DNA of 64,000 nt from Streptomyces griseosporeus (GCF_014656055.1 NZ_BNBR01000002.1:561164-625163); one strand, 5' to 3'. Shown: positions 49,960 through 61,515, counted from the first letter of the stretch. The notes: generated by a model from the letters alone, not told the origin. Numbers and translations: made by a program.

Positions 49960-52900
49960 TCACAGGTGGTCGGGAGGGTGTGACCAGGCTTCGAGGCCGG
50001 GAGGCCGCTCGTACCCGAAGGCCGAGATCCAGGCCTTCTCGACGCCGTTCCTGGTCGGCACGTTCACCGGCCGGAACCGCCCGGCCAGCGACTCGTCGGC
50101 GGAGAAGGCGGTGCGGAACAGAATGTCGGAGACCGCCAGGGCGGCCGGGGCACCACTGGCGGCTTCGAGCGCGGCCCGCAGCGGGGCGGAGTCCAGCAGT
50201 CTGGACAGCGTGAGCATCTCCTGCCCCTGCCCCGCCTCCGGGCCCGGCGGCACCTTGGCGATGTGCAACGCGAGACGCAGTCTGATCGACCCGTCCTCGC
50301 GGAGGCCACGCACGGCCCGTTCCAGGCGGGCCAGCAACTCGCGGGCCGTCGTGGCGACCTCCGCTCCCGCCGCGAAGGCCATGATCCGCCCGTCGCTCCT
50401 GTCGATGCCGTCGTAGAACGTCAGGCTGCCGTCGTAGGGGCTGGCCTGCAACATCACTGTGTCCATGATGTCGCGGGCGACCGCCTGATCGATGTCGGAC
50501 CTGTGGGCGAATCCCGCGATGTCCACGGCCAGGACGAGTTGATCGCGCTCGGTGTCCAGGGCGGCGGCGCGGATCCGGACGAGGTCGCCGATGCCGCTGT
50601 CCGGCTCGTCGTCGGCGGAGCGGGCGTCGCACCATCGTCTTCCGGCCTCCACGGCCCTCTCCGTCGCCTCCCGCTCCAGGTCGGTACGCCGGAGCAGGGG
50701 GTGCAGCACGCGTTCCGCGAACGGCTCCGTACCCTGTTCGTCCAGCCACAGGAATGCGCGTACGCAGGCCCTTCGTACATCCTCCCGAGTCAGGTCCCTG
50801 CGGGAGAGCAACTCGCCCAGGACGAACTGGGCGTGAGACCCCCGCCCGTGGCGGTCCAGCCATGTCAGAGCCATCTCCGTGACCTCGCGCGCCTCGCCCC
50901 TTGCGAGGTCGTCGCGCCGCAGGAGGGGCACGAGCGTGTACGCGGCTTCTTCGAACTCGTCCGACCTCAGCCGGTCGAGGGCATACGTCACGAACCGGCG
51001 CAGGTCATCCGGCGGCAGGTCGGCGCGGCGCAGCGCACTGCCGAACACGAGATGGATGTCGGCGGTCCGGCCTTGAGAGCCCAGCCAGTCGAGTGTCCGG
51101 TCCGTCAGGACGCGGACCTGCCGGGGCGACAAGTCGTGTCGTCTGAGGGCGGCTCTGAGTACGCTCCACGTCGACACGGTGCGCCCATGGGCCGTGAGCC
51201 ACCTCAGCAGGTACGCCAGCAGCCGGTTCGACTCGGCCGCCGTCAAGTGGGGGCACTCCAGCAGCTCGCAAAGGACGAACTCTGTGCCCCGCGCCTCCTC
51301 GTGCGCCTCCAGCCATTGCAGCGCCACCCCGCACACCTGCGACGTTTGCCGGTGGGAGAGGTCCGGGTGCGCCAGCAGGGCGCGGAGGACGGGGCCCGCG
51401 TGCTCGGAGGATCCGTGCTCTCTCAGCCAGGCCATGGCCGCATTGATGGCGCCCCTGGTCCCGGCCGCGTCAAGGTCATTTCTCGTGAGCAGCTCATACA
51501 GGCGGCGGTCATCGACACCCAGCACCGCGGACGCCTGCCCACGCTCGCGGACCAGTCCCCGGAAACGCTCCGCCCACCGGGATTCGCCCTGCCTCTCCGC
51601 CGCACGGACGATGGCTTCGAGGTCCGCGGCCGTGGCATGGCGGGCCAGCGCGTCCCACAGGGAAGCGGGCGGGACCATGTCACGGCGGATCTCGCGTCCG
51701 TACTGCTCGATGTGTTCGGCGAGGCGGAAGTAACCCTCCGATACCCGGTCGTCGACGCCTCCCACCTCGAGGAGACCCGCCACGCTCAGCGTCTGGAGGG
51801 TGACCCCGCCCCTACCCCCGGACTCCTCGTCGGAGGTGCGCGGATACCCCCTGACCGCATCGACGAGCAACTCCCCCGGGATCACCGGACCGTGCCCGCA
51901 GCGCACGGCGTCGATGGCGGCGTCCACGTACCGGCGCACCGGCGGGGCAGCGGAGGTGTACCGCTCGATCGCCCCGGCACCCTCGGTGAGATAGGACAGC
52001 GACGCCGCGTCCCCCTGAGGTGACACGGGAACGGCAACCGCCATCTGGCACAGGTCACGCGCTCGCGGATGCCGGTCGGGCGAACGAGGCGGCGCGGCGG
52101 AGGTCAGGGTGTTCCAGGACTCCGTCCGCAGGGTGCCCAGCACCAGCACGGGCCCGTCGGCCGGATCCCGCAGGCGCCTGCGCAGCGCGGCCGCGACCCG
52201 CTCGCCACGCGGGTCGGGGGTGTCGTCGAGGAGATGACGCTCGGCGTCGCCCAGCCAGATCACCGTGCGGGCACCGATCCGGGCCGGGGTGCCGAGGGCC
52301 GCGTCCAGTTCGGCGCGGGAGCCGGGTGTCCACAGGAACCAGTCGTGCGGAAGGACGCGGATCGCTTCGCGGGCCGACCGGGTCTTGCCCGAGCCGGGCG
52401 GACCGACGAGCAGCACCAGCCGCGACACTCCGTCCGCACAGTCCCGTACCACGGTGCGCAGCAACGGGTCGTGGCTCCGCTCGACGTAGGGCGGCGACGC
52501 CGGGTCTTCGAGGCGGGTCACCGGCTGCCCGAGCCGCACGGGCGGGGTGGGCGGTGCCGCCCGGCGCTCCCGAAGGGCGCGCTCCCGCAGCTGGGTCAGG
52601 GCGGCCACCGTAGGCCCGGGATCAGACTCCGGCTCCGCCAGCAAGGCGAGGCGTTCCACCAGCCACGCGAAGCTGCCCCCGTCGGCCGGGAGGGTCCGCC
52701 CCAGCAACCAGTCGGACAGTGTGCTTCTGCTGAGGCGGACGTGTGGGGACGCCTCTGCGGCCGCTCTCACCAGCGCCGAGTACGGCGGGGTACCGGCCCT
52801 CCGGTACAGGTCCCGCAGAGCCTCGACGAACGCGCCGCGGTCCTGCTCCCGCACGCTGCCCAGGCGCGTCTGCAGCCGGAACACGACGACGGCCCCCGGC

Positions 52901-55012
52901 AGAGGGAGCTTGCGCTCGACCACGGCCACGCACGAGTCCAGCGGCTGGAGCCCCCCGGGCTTGTCCGAGTCGTCGACGACCAGCAGGAAGTCGACGGGAG
53001 ACAGGACGATCGGCGTGCGCGGTGTCGTCGTGCGCGCCGCCTCCAGGACGCGCTGCCACGGGACATCGGTCTCCTTGCGTACCGTGACCCGGAGCGATGT
53101 ATCGGACGTACGCCACACGACCTCGTGTACAGGCGGGTCGAAGGAATCCGGCGGCCCTTCGAGGTCGATGCCGGCCTCGGACGACATCCAGGACGCGAGG
53201 TCCGCGATCACAGCGTCAGGGGTGAGACCGCCGGGCCGCGCACGTAGGCCGTCGAAGAGCGTGTGGCGGTGCGGCCAGCCGCCCAGCGGGGCCGGGAGCC
53301 GGTCGTAGACGTAGCAAATCAGTTGCCCTAGCAGGACCCGGGTGTCGGTCAGCGCCCGCTCCGAGACGGGCGGCACGTACAACGGCCGCAGCTGCGCGTG
53401 TACGGCCTCGTAGACCGCTTCCGCCTCGGAGAGGTCGACCGGTCGTGTCGTGCCGACGCCCTCCGCCGCCCGCGCGCCCCGTTCCTCCCGCACCGTGGTG
53501 GCGGTCTCCGCGAACGGCTCGCTCTGTGCCGGGACCAGCTGGGCCGCCAGCGGGTCGTGGCGTACGGCCGCGACGCCGCCCGGGGCGTACGGGTGGGCGG
53601 CGGCATGGCGGCTGAAGGCGGCCCGCACGCGCCAGACGTCGTGGGTGGTGAGGTGGGTCCGCAGCCGGGCACGGGCGGGGCCGGCGAGCACCAGCAGCGG
53701 CTCCCCCTCGGTGTCCCGCCGTACGGTGAACAGCCCGCTGGTGAGCAGTTCGGCGAGGTCGGCGTACCGGGCCTCGGGCACGGCCTCCTCGCGCAGGATG
53801 TGCAGCAGGGAGAGCGGCAGGTCGGGAAGGCCGGAGCAGAGGACGGCCAGGCGTACCGCCGGGGCCGGGGCGGTGAGGGTGAAGGCGTCGGCGAGCCGCT
53901 CCGGGTCGGTCTGCCGCGCGGGGGCGGGCCCGTTGTGCGCCGTAGGCGGGCGGCCGGTCGCGGGGATGAGCACCGCGTCGCAGCCCCGGGGGTCGGTGCG
54001 CATGAGCGTGCTCGCCCAGGCGCCCAGCGAGTGCGGGGCGCAGGAGACGACGGGCAGCGCGGACCAGGTTCCCTGCGGGTCTGTCTGGTCGTGGGCACGC
54101 AGCCGGGGCGGCAGGCGGAAGCGGAGGGCGCTGTTGGGCTCGCCCGCCCGGTCCGCGGTGACGCGTACGGCCGGCAGGTTCAGGGCGGAGCGGCGCCACA
54201 GACGCGGCGGAAGGGGATCGAGCAGGGCCACGGGGAGCAGGGCGCCCCAGTCGCGGAGCATGAGCCAGGGGACGGGGCTGTACCAGCCCGCCGCCGCGCA
54301 GTCGGAGACCAGCAGGACAAGGCGTCTGCCGCCGGTGCCGCTGCCGTGGTGCGGGACGCGGTCGCGGGGGACCTCGCTGCCGAGGTGGTCGCGCACCGTC
54401 GGCTCGTCGCCGTGCCACTCCAGGCGCCAGGTGTGGACGGCCCGGAAGCCGCCCATGGTGGCGAGGAGCCGGGTGACGGCCCGGGTGGTCTCGTCCCACA
54501 CGCTCATGGACAGTGCCGAGTCCACGACGACGACCGCTTCGAACCAGGCTTCCGGAGCGGGCCGGAACAGCGGGACGAGGGGTCCGCCGCGCGCGTAGTG
54601 CTCGACGGTGGCGTCGATGTCCAGCAGGCCGCGTGCGCCGCGGCGCCAGGGCCGGCGGAAGGGCTGGACGGCCCGGCCGACGGCGAGCGCGTCCGGCAGG
54701 GGGCCCGCGCGGCCCAGCGACAGCGGCGTGCCGCGTACCGTGCTGCCCGTCCCGGGCCGCCGGACGGAGAGTTCCGCGTTCCTCGTGCCGGTGGCGCCGG
54801 CGTCCTCGGGGGGCGGGGGTGGGACCTGCTCGGGCGGCCGTGGTGGGTCGGGGTGGCCGGCGGCCTCGGTGGCGGGTGCGGACCGCGGCGGGGCCGGGCC
54901 GCGGTCCGTGGTGCCCGAGGCGGCGAGCCACAGGGCGTCGGCGAGGCCGCGCGCGTCCGTGCCGGGAGGCAGCGCGGCGTTGCCGAGGGCCCGGAGGAGC
55001 CGGCTGAGCGCG

Positions 55013-55020
<8 letters not shown>
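49960..55020 (-). CDS. Giant SAV_2336-type multidomain protein: degenerate vWA, HTH-like, STAND-like NTPase, 38-aa repeats, cyclase-like C-terminus
   Basis: A 1686-residue protein. Residues 1-80 are a short helical region and Pro-rich linker. About 155-360 is a vWA-like/SAV_2336 domain with DSALSMS where a MIDAS would read DxSxS. About 725-795 is an HTH-like segment (SRSTLSDWLLGRTLPAD). About 860-1110 is an NTPase with Walker A GPPGSGKT (873-880) and Walker B-like TVIWLGD. Residues 1177-1467 are eight 38-residue helical repeats. About 1480-1670 is class III nucleotidyl-cyclase-like (LAVDIAGF, SDGRIMAF). The GTG at 55020 overlaps the AAA+ gene stop by 8 nt. It is the largest component of the predicted conflict operon, likely sensor or platform. 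Domain calls are by eye. Confidence 0.8.
50620..51492 (-). repeat. Eight tandem 38-residue helical repeats encoded in the SAV_2336-type gene
   Basis: Units start at residues 1177, 1215, 1253, 1291, 1329, 1366, 1404 and 1442 with pattern LLxRxDLxxxxxxxxxxxAL-x-WLxxHG followed by xxVLxx. Spacing is 38 residues six times and 37 once. This suggests a superhelical solenoid such as HEAT/TPR-like repeats. Confidence 0.85.
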
Positions 55021-55977
<957 letters not shown>

Positions 55978-55981
<4 letters not shown>

Positions 55982-58041
55982 TGTTCCTCCTCCGGGCCGG
56001 CCACGACGCGCTGCTCGAACGGGCGGCAGAACTCCAGCCAGACCTCGTCGTGCCAGACCGCGCGCAGATCGCCGAGACAGGATCGGCACGTGTGGTCCGC
56101 GGCCCACCGCGTGCGGTAGGCCTCGGCGAATCCGGCGGGCAGGCTCCTCCAGTGGTGCTCCACCTGGGCCCGCAGCCGTACGTCGTCGAAGCGGGCGTCG
56201 GGGCGCGGCCACAGGATGATCGGCGCGTACGGCAGCAGTTGCTCGAGGACGTCCTGCAGGGCGTCGGGGTGGTGGTCGAGCCCGACGGCGGTGTCGTACC
56301 GGCCCGTCTCCAGGTCCTGCTCGAAACGCGGCCGGTCCCGCAGGACGGACGCCCCGATCCACTCCACCGGCACGCTCGCGCACGCGGCCATGTCCCGCAG
56401 CGCCTTGCGGGCCGCGTCGTTCATCTCGGCGTTCTCCTCCATCGGGTCCATACGGCCGCTCCAGCGCACGACCACGGTGTGGTTGACGCCCAGCCTGCGC
56501 CGGCCGACCCGGTCCTCCTCGGGCTGCCAGGAGGCGAGCAGGTGGGCGGGGGCGGCGACGTCCACGTTGACCAGCTGTTCCGGGGCGGGCAGCCGCCGGC
56601 GCGCCCAGTTCAGGGCGGTCCCGATGGCCAGGCCCACCCCTCGCTGGTCGGCGGACTCGCAGCGGAACCGCTCGTGCACGGGGAGGGGCTCGCCGCTGCC
56701 GACCAGCCAGGCGTCCACCTCGTCCGGCCAGTCGGTCAGCGCGCCGGCGAGGCTGACGACCAGGCGCAGTTCGCCCTGCTCGCGCCTGCGGGCCAACTCG
56801 GTCAGGGCGTCGTTGAATTCCGTCACCACGCCGTGCCGCCGGGCCCATTCCCGCAGCCGGGCGTCCACCTCGTCGCGCGGGGCCAGCAGGGCGAGCGCCG
56901 CCACGAGGCGCGCGGGCGCCTTCCACGGGGACTCGTCGACCTTCGTCGCGCGGAGAGCCGCGTACTCGACGAGGTCGCGCAGCAGGTCGGGGCCCTCGGC
57001 GGACGGGGGCAGACCGGCCAACTGACGCGCCGTGCGGAGGAGTCCGCTGTTCAGTACCTCGGCGAACACGGTGTTGAGGAGGGCGACGAGGTCGCAGCAT
57101 CCGAGGAGTGTCGCCAGCACGTCGGTGACCCGGTCCCGCCAGAGCGGGTCGGCGCCCTCCGTCACGTCCGCGAGCCGGGCGAAGGTGTGGAGTTCGTCGA
57201 GCGCGGAACGCGTCAGTCGGGCCGGGAGGCGGGTGCCGGCCCGCCACAGGGTCACGGCTTCCTCCAGGTCCGCCCGTCCCGCCGCTCCCACGGCGCCTCC
57301 CCCGGCGCCCGGCGCGGGCAGCGCGTTGCGGGCGAGCCACAGCCCGTCGGCGGCGTAGGGGTCGCTGTCGTACTCGAACCTGCCGACGACCTGTCCGACG
57401 ACGCGGCCGCGTAACTCCTCGGTGAGCCGGGCGTCCGGGTACACGAGCGGACCGGCGCCGGTCAGTCCGTCGCGCAACACGTCGACGAGGGCGAACGTCA
57501 GGCGCATGTCGCGGGCGGCCTGGTCCGCCGCGGCCGCGGTGAGGACGGACAGCCGCGCACGGCCGGCGCGCATCCCGCCGGCGATGCCGCGCGCGTCCGG
57601 CACGGCGCCGGCCGCGTGGCAGGTGTCCACCAGGGCGATGACGCCCTCGACCCCCGGCTCGTCGACGGCTGTGGTGAGCAACTGGCCCACCGGAACAGCG
57701 GATCCGATGCTGCCGGTCTCGGACTCGGCGACCATGTAGTACAGGTCGGTCTGCTGGGGTGCGGTGAAGCCGTGCCCCAGCAGCGCCACCACGAGTACCG
57801 CGTTGTCGTCCCGGGCGCGGCACACCGCCTCGCGCAGGGCGGTACGGACGTCCTCGGGTGTCAGCTCGGCGCCCACCAGCAGGGACGGGTGATCGCCGGT
57901 CCGGACCGCGCACGCTCCGAGGGCGGGGTCGGTGAGCACGGCGTGCAGACCGTGGGCGGCCTCCTCCAGCCGGGCCAGCTCGCCCATCGCCCTGCTCTGC
58001 GCGCCCACCACCAGGACGTGCCGGCGTTGCTCCCAGGTCAC
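55978..58041 (-). CDS. Caspase-like (peptidase C14) protease with VMAP-C-like C-terminus; contains a TTA codon
   Basis: A 687-residue protein. Residues 8-200 form a caspase/metacaspase fold: HVLVVGAQ first strand, catalytic His90 in ALLGHGF, catalytic Cys141 in LVDTCHAAG. Residues about 240-390 are helical. About 395-650 resembles the vWA-MoxR-associated protein C-terminal (VMAP-C) domain (ELRLVVSLAGALTDWPDEVD, ALNWARRRLPAPEQLVNVDV, YAPIILWPRP). A cytosolic effector that would cleave cellular or partner proteins after activation by the AAA+/NTPase components. The GTG at 58041 overlaps the hydrolase stop (GTGA). Leu210 is TTA, so production should need bldA tRNA. Protease assignment is firm; VMAP-C is moderate. 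Confidence 0.86.
57412..57414 (-). other. TTA leucine codon (bldA-dependent) in the caspase gene
   Basis: Codon 210 reads tta in gag-gag-tta-cgc-ggc on the minus strand, just after the protease domain. The other three genes of the operon have no TTA that I can find. Confidence 0.85.
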
Positions 58042-59012
58042 TTCTTCAGCGCCTCGACGAGGGGGCCGGCGACGGCCGGCTGCCGCAGGTACTTCGTGGC
58101 CGTGTGCACCCACACACCGTCGGAGTCGACCCGGGCGGTCACGGGCAGGACGCCCGAGGCGTTGGGCAGCATCCAGTTCCGGATGCGCGGTCTGCCCACC
58201 ACGATGTCGTCGCGGTCCCAGAAGTTCAGCCACCGCTCCACCCGGTCGGGGGTGCGGGGCGGCCGCGGCACCAGCCGTTGCAGTACGGCCGCGCCGGTGG
58301 CCAGCGGTGAGCCGAGGGTCATCAGCAGCGGGACGGGGCCATGGTGGCCGCTCAGCGCCTCGAACGCCACGACGGTGCCGAGGGAGTGGCTCACCACGAT
58401 CAGCGGCCGGGCGGGGTCCGTCCCGCGCAGCACCCGCTCCCGGATCCGCTCGTCCAGCGTGCGCCCGGACCCGTCCGCCTCGCGCCTGGCGAGGTAGCGC
58501 CCGACCTGGGACAGCTGCCCCAGCAGCGGCAGACCGCTCGCCCACTGCGCGCTCCCGCGCAGCCCCGGCAGTTGCAGCAGGGTCGTCAGCACTCTGCCCA
58601 GGACCCGCACCGGAGCCGCCACGCCCTGGGTCTGGCCGTCGCCCCGGGGAAGCTGCGCCCGGGCGTCCTCGGTCACGGCCCACGCCCGCCGGTCGCCCCG
58701 CTCCTCGGCCTGCCGGGCCAGTTCGTCGACGAGCGCCTCGACGAACTCCTCCAGGAAAGCGGCGTCCTGCCGGCCGTCGGGGTCCGTCGGCTGGTCCCCT
58801 TGGGCCGTGGGGTCGGTGAACAGGTCGCTGTAGTCGGCGAACCGGACGTCCGCCAGCCAGCCCTGGGTCAGTCCCGAGACCACGTCCGCGTGCCCGGCGG
58901 CGCGGGCTCCCGCGGCCAGCGCCTCCAGCCACGCGCGGCGTTCCCGCTCCGCGTCACGGATGCCTCCGATGCCGTGCACGAACACGAGTTGAGCAGCGCC
59001 CGGACCGCCCAC
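58038..59012 (-). CDS. Alpha/beta hydrolase (lipase/esterase-like), first gene of the conflict operon
   Basis: A 324-residue cytosolic hydrolase: oxyanion-loop FVHGIGG at residues 11-17, nucleophile elbow VVSHSLGTVVAFEAL, candidate Asp in NFWDRDDIVVG and His in GVWVHTATKYL. It resembles GPI-inositol-deacylase/lipase-like proteins found beside NTPases and caspases in bacterial conflict operons. The GTG at 59012 has GGGGGG upstream; the stop overlaps the caspase start by 4 nt. It may be a second effector (membrane lipid or small-molecule hydrolysis), which is inference. Confidence 0.82.
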   Translation of the reverse strand: MGGPGAAQLVFVHGIGGIRDAERERRAWLEALAAGARAAGHADVVSGLTQGWLADVRFADYSDLFTDPTAQGDQPTDPDGRQDAAFLEEFVEALVDELARQAEERGDRRAWAVTEDARAQLPRGDGQTQGVAAPVRVLGRVLTTLLQLPGLRGSAQWASGLPLLGQLSQVGRYLARREADGSGRTLDERIRERVLRGTDPARPLIVVSHSLGTVVAFEALSGHHGPVPLLMTLGSPLATGAAVLQRLVPRPPRTPDRVERWLNFWDRDDIVVGRPRIRNWMLPNASGVLPVTARVDSDGVWVHTATKYLRQPAVAGPLVEALKK

Positions 59013-59215
59013 CTGACCCCCCGTACCCCCTGTGCCCGATCACGTGGCCCTCACCCTAAGCCACCGCCCGCCCCCTCAGCAGGGGAATCGGCCGACATCC
59101 GGCACGGCCCGCCGCCTTCGCGGCAGGGCCCGTTTCCCGCACGGCAACACCCGGGGCAACCCCCTGTGGTTCGATGTCCGCGCCACTCAACCCCCTTCAT
59201 CCACAGGGAGATCCA

Positions 59216-60199
59216 GTGACGCTCGCCGCACAGCGCCGCACCCGGGGCGCCGTCGTGCTCGCCCTCGCCCTCGCCGCCGCACCCCTGGCCGGCGCGGCGC
59301 CCGCCACGGCCGCCGAACAGGCGCCTGCCGTACGGGTGCTGACGTACAACACGTTTCTGATGAGCAGGAACCTGTACCCGAACTGGGGGCAGGACCACCG
59401 CGCCGCGGAGATCGCGAAGGCGTCCTTCTTCCACGGCAACGACGTCGTCGTGCTCCAGGAGGCGTTCGACAACTCCTCCTCGGACGCGCTGAAGAGCGCC
59501 GCCGCGGCCGAATACCCGTACCAGACTCCGGTGGTGGGCCGCGGCAAGGACGGCTGGGACGCCACGGGCGGGGCGTACTCGGCGACCACGCCCGAGGACG
59601 GCGGCGTCACCGTGCTGAGCAAGTGGCCGATCCTGCGCAAGGAACAGTACGTGTACAAGGACGCGTGCGGCGCCGACTGGTGGTCCAACAAGGGCTTCGC
59701 CTATGTGGTGCTGAACGTGAACGGCGCCCGGGTGCACGTGGTCGGCACCCATGCCCAGTCGACCGACCCCGGCTGCGATCCGGGCGAGGCGGCGGCGACG
59801 CGCAGCCGGCAGTTCCGGACGATCGACGCGTTCCTGGACGGCAAGAACATCCCGGCGGGCGAGGAGGTGCTGGTCGCCGGGGACATGAACGTCGACTCGC
59901 GGAGCGCCGAGTACGGCTCGATGCTCGCGGACGCCGGTCTGGCCGGCGCGGACGCGCGCACCGGGCACCCGTACTCCTTCGACACACAGGAGAACTCGAT
60001 CGCCCGCGACCGCTACCCGGCCGACCCGCGCGAGGACCTGGACCACGTCCTGCACCGGGCGGGGCACGCCCGTCCCGCCGTGTGGAGGAACGAGGTCGTG
60101 AAGGAGCAGTCGGCGCCCTGGACGGTGTCGAGCTGGGGCACCGCCTACACGTACACGAACCTCTCGGACCACTATCCGGTGACCGGGTCGGCCGGCTGA
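59216..60199 (+). CDS. Secreted sphingomyelinase-like endonuclease/exonuclease/phosphatase (EEP) family protein
   Basis: A 327-residue exported enzyme with a Sec-type signal cleaved near ATAAEQ. The EEP catalytic set is complete: Asn in LTYNTF, Glu in VLQEAF, Asp/Asn in AGDMNVD, His in VVGTHAQS and the terminal SDHYPV. The layout fits bacterial neutral sphingomyelinases (phospholipase C acting on sphingomyelin), but DNase or phosphatase activity is not excluded. The GTG at 59216 has AGGGAG 5 nt upstream. It is divergent from the conflict operon (203-bp gap) and followed by a second EEP gene. Confidence 0.85.
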   Translation: MTLAAQRRTRGAVVLALALAAAPLAGAAPATAAEQAPAVRVLTYNTFLMSRNLYPNWGQDHRAAEIAKASFFHGNDVVVLQEAFDNSSSDALKSAAAAEYPYQTPVVGRGKDGWDATGGAYSATTPEDGGVTVLSKWPILRKEQYVYKDACGADWWSNKGFAYVVLNVNGARVHVVGTHAQSTDPGCDPGEAAATRSRQFRTIDAFLDGKNIPAGEEVLVAGDMNVDSRSAEYGSMLADAGLAGADARTGHPYSFDTQENSIARDRYPADPREDLDHVLHRAGHARPAVWRNEVVKEQSAPWTVSSWGTAYTYTNLSDHYPVTGSAG

Positions 60200-60273
60200 T
60201 CACCGGTTTCCCGGCGACGCGGCAACCGGCCGGGCCCGCGGCACCCCGGACTCGGCCGCCGCCCCCGAGCCGC

Positions 60274-60279
60274 TACGAT
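60274..60279 (+). promoter_or_regulatory. Candidate -10 TACGAT for the second EEP gene
   Basis: TACGAT lies 29 nt before the ATG at 60309, leaving space for a short leader with the GGGAGGGG ribosome binding site. No clear -35. Confidence 0.4.
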
Positions 60280-60308
60280 CACCCGTTTGTTGATCCCAGG
60301 GAGGGGAA

Positions 60309-61499
60309 ATGACGAAGACGAGAGGGATGGTGACGGCCTTCGCCGTGGCCTTCGCCGTCGTCCTGATGGCCGGTCTGGCCCAGGGCGGAATCGGCCTGTT
60401 GAGGAGCGGCACGGCCGACCGGGGGGCCGTGTCGGAGACGGAGCGGGTCGATCGCTCCACTGCGGGGGCCACCAGCGCGACCACCGTCGACCTGAAGACG
60501 GTCAGCCACAACATCTGCGGCGGCAGCTGCAACAACGGCCAGACGGACAAGCTGCCGTACATCACCGCCGAGATCGACCGGTACGCGCCGCACCTGGTCA
60601 TGCTGCAGGAGGTGTGCTGGTCGCAGTACCAGTGGTTCAAGGGCCACGCGTTCACTTCGGGTACGTACCAGTTCGAGTACACCCCGATGATGACGAACTA
60701 CGCCAAGTGCGCCGGCACCGGCGTCGACTGCACGGTGAACGAAGACAGCGACCCGAACAACAACGACCAGCGCTGCTGGGTCGGCCAGGTCCTCGGCGCC
60801 CGAGGCGTGCTGAGCAACAGGGACGAGATCGACCTCGGCGGAGAGCGGTACCAGATCGCCAAGGACGCGAACACCGGGGCGACCAGGTTCATGCCGCCGC
60901 GGGACTTCACCGCCCTCTGCTACGACGTCGCCCTCGCCGACCTGCCCAACCGGGTGGTCAAGGGATGCAGCACGCACCTGCGGGCGTTCCAGGACGACCG
61001 CCTGATCAACCAGCGGGCCCGCACGGCCCAGGCGGCCCGGCTCGCCTCGGACCTCGACGGGGACATCGCCCAGGGCAAGATCGTCGTGGTGGGCGGGGAC
61101 TTCAACTCGTACGCGTTTCCCAACCTGACCCCCGCCATGAACGCTTTCTACCGTCCCGACGCCGCCCCGGGCGGGGGCTGGGGCGTGTTCTACGAGGCCG
61201 ACCACGACGACACGGCCTACTGGACCCTGCCGGCGCCGGACTGCGTCGTGGGCACCGACACGAGCTGCCGGAGCGGCGAGTCGACCATCGTCGACGAATC
61301 GCCGACCATCACGCACAACACCAAGTACGACTACATCTTCTACTCGGAGACCAGCGACCCCGCCTCGCTGAGCGGTAAGCCCGTCCCGCTGTACCTCAGG
61401 GACGCCGGCGGCAAGATCCTCCTGGACGCCGAGGGCAAGTACCAGATGGTGTCGGATCACGCCTTCTACCGGGGTCTGGCCACGGTGAAGGCCTCCTGA
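60309..61499 (+). CDS. Second exported EEP-family hydrolase
   Basis: A 396-residue protein with an N-terminal hydrophobic segment (FAVAFAVVLMAGLAQGGIGL), either an uncleaved anchor or a signal. The catalytic core has Asn in VSHNICGG, Glu in MLQEVCW, Asp/Asn in VGGDFNSYA, and terminal SDHAF. Several Cys pairs (CGGSC, CAGTGVDC, CVVGTDTSC) suggest disulfides outside the cell. The substrate is unknown; nuclease or phosphodiesterase activity is likely. It is only distantly similar to the preceding EEP gene, so not a recent duplicate. A long hairpin follows the stop. Confidence 0.82.
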   Translation: MTKTRGMVTAFAVAFAVVLMAGLAQGGIGLLRSGTADRGAVSETERVDRSTAGATSATTVDLKTVSHNICGGSCNNGQTDKLPYITAEIDRYAPHLVMLQEVCWSQYQWFKGHAFTSGTYQFEYTPMMTNYAKCAGTGVDCTVNEDSDPNNNDQRCWVGQVLGARGVLSNRDEIDLGGERYQIAKDANTGATRFMPPRDFTALCYDVALADLPNRVVKGCSTHLRAFQDDRLINQRARTAQAARLASDLDGDIAQGKIVVVGGDFNSYAFPNLTPAMNAFYRPDAAPGGGWGVFYEADHDDTAYWTLPAPDCVVGTDTSCRSGESTIVDESPTITHNTKYDYIFYSETSDPASLSGKPVPLYLRDAGGKILLDAEGKYQMVSDHAFYRGLATVKAS

Positions 61500-61515
61500 C
61501 CCCACGCCGGCCGTG

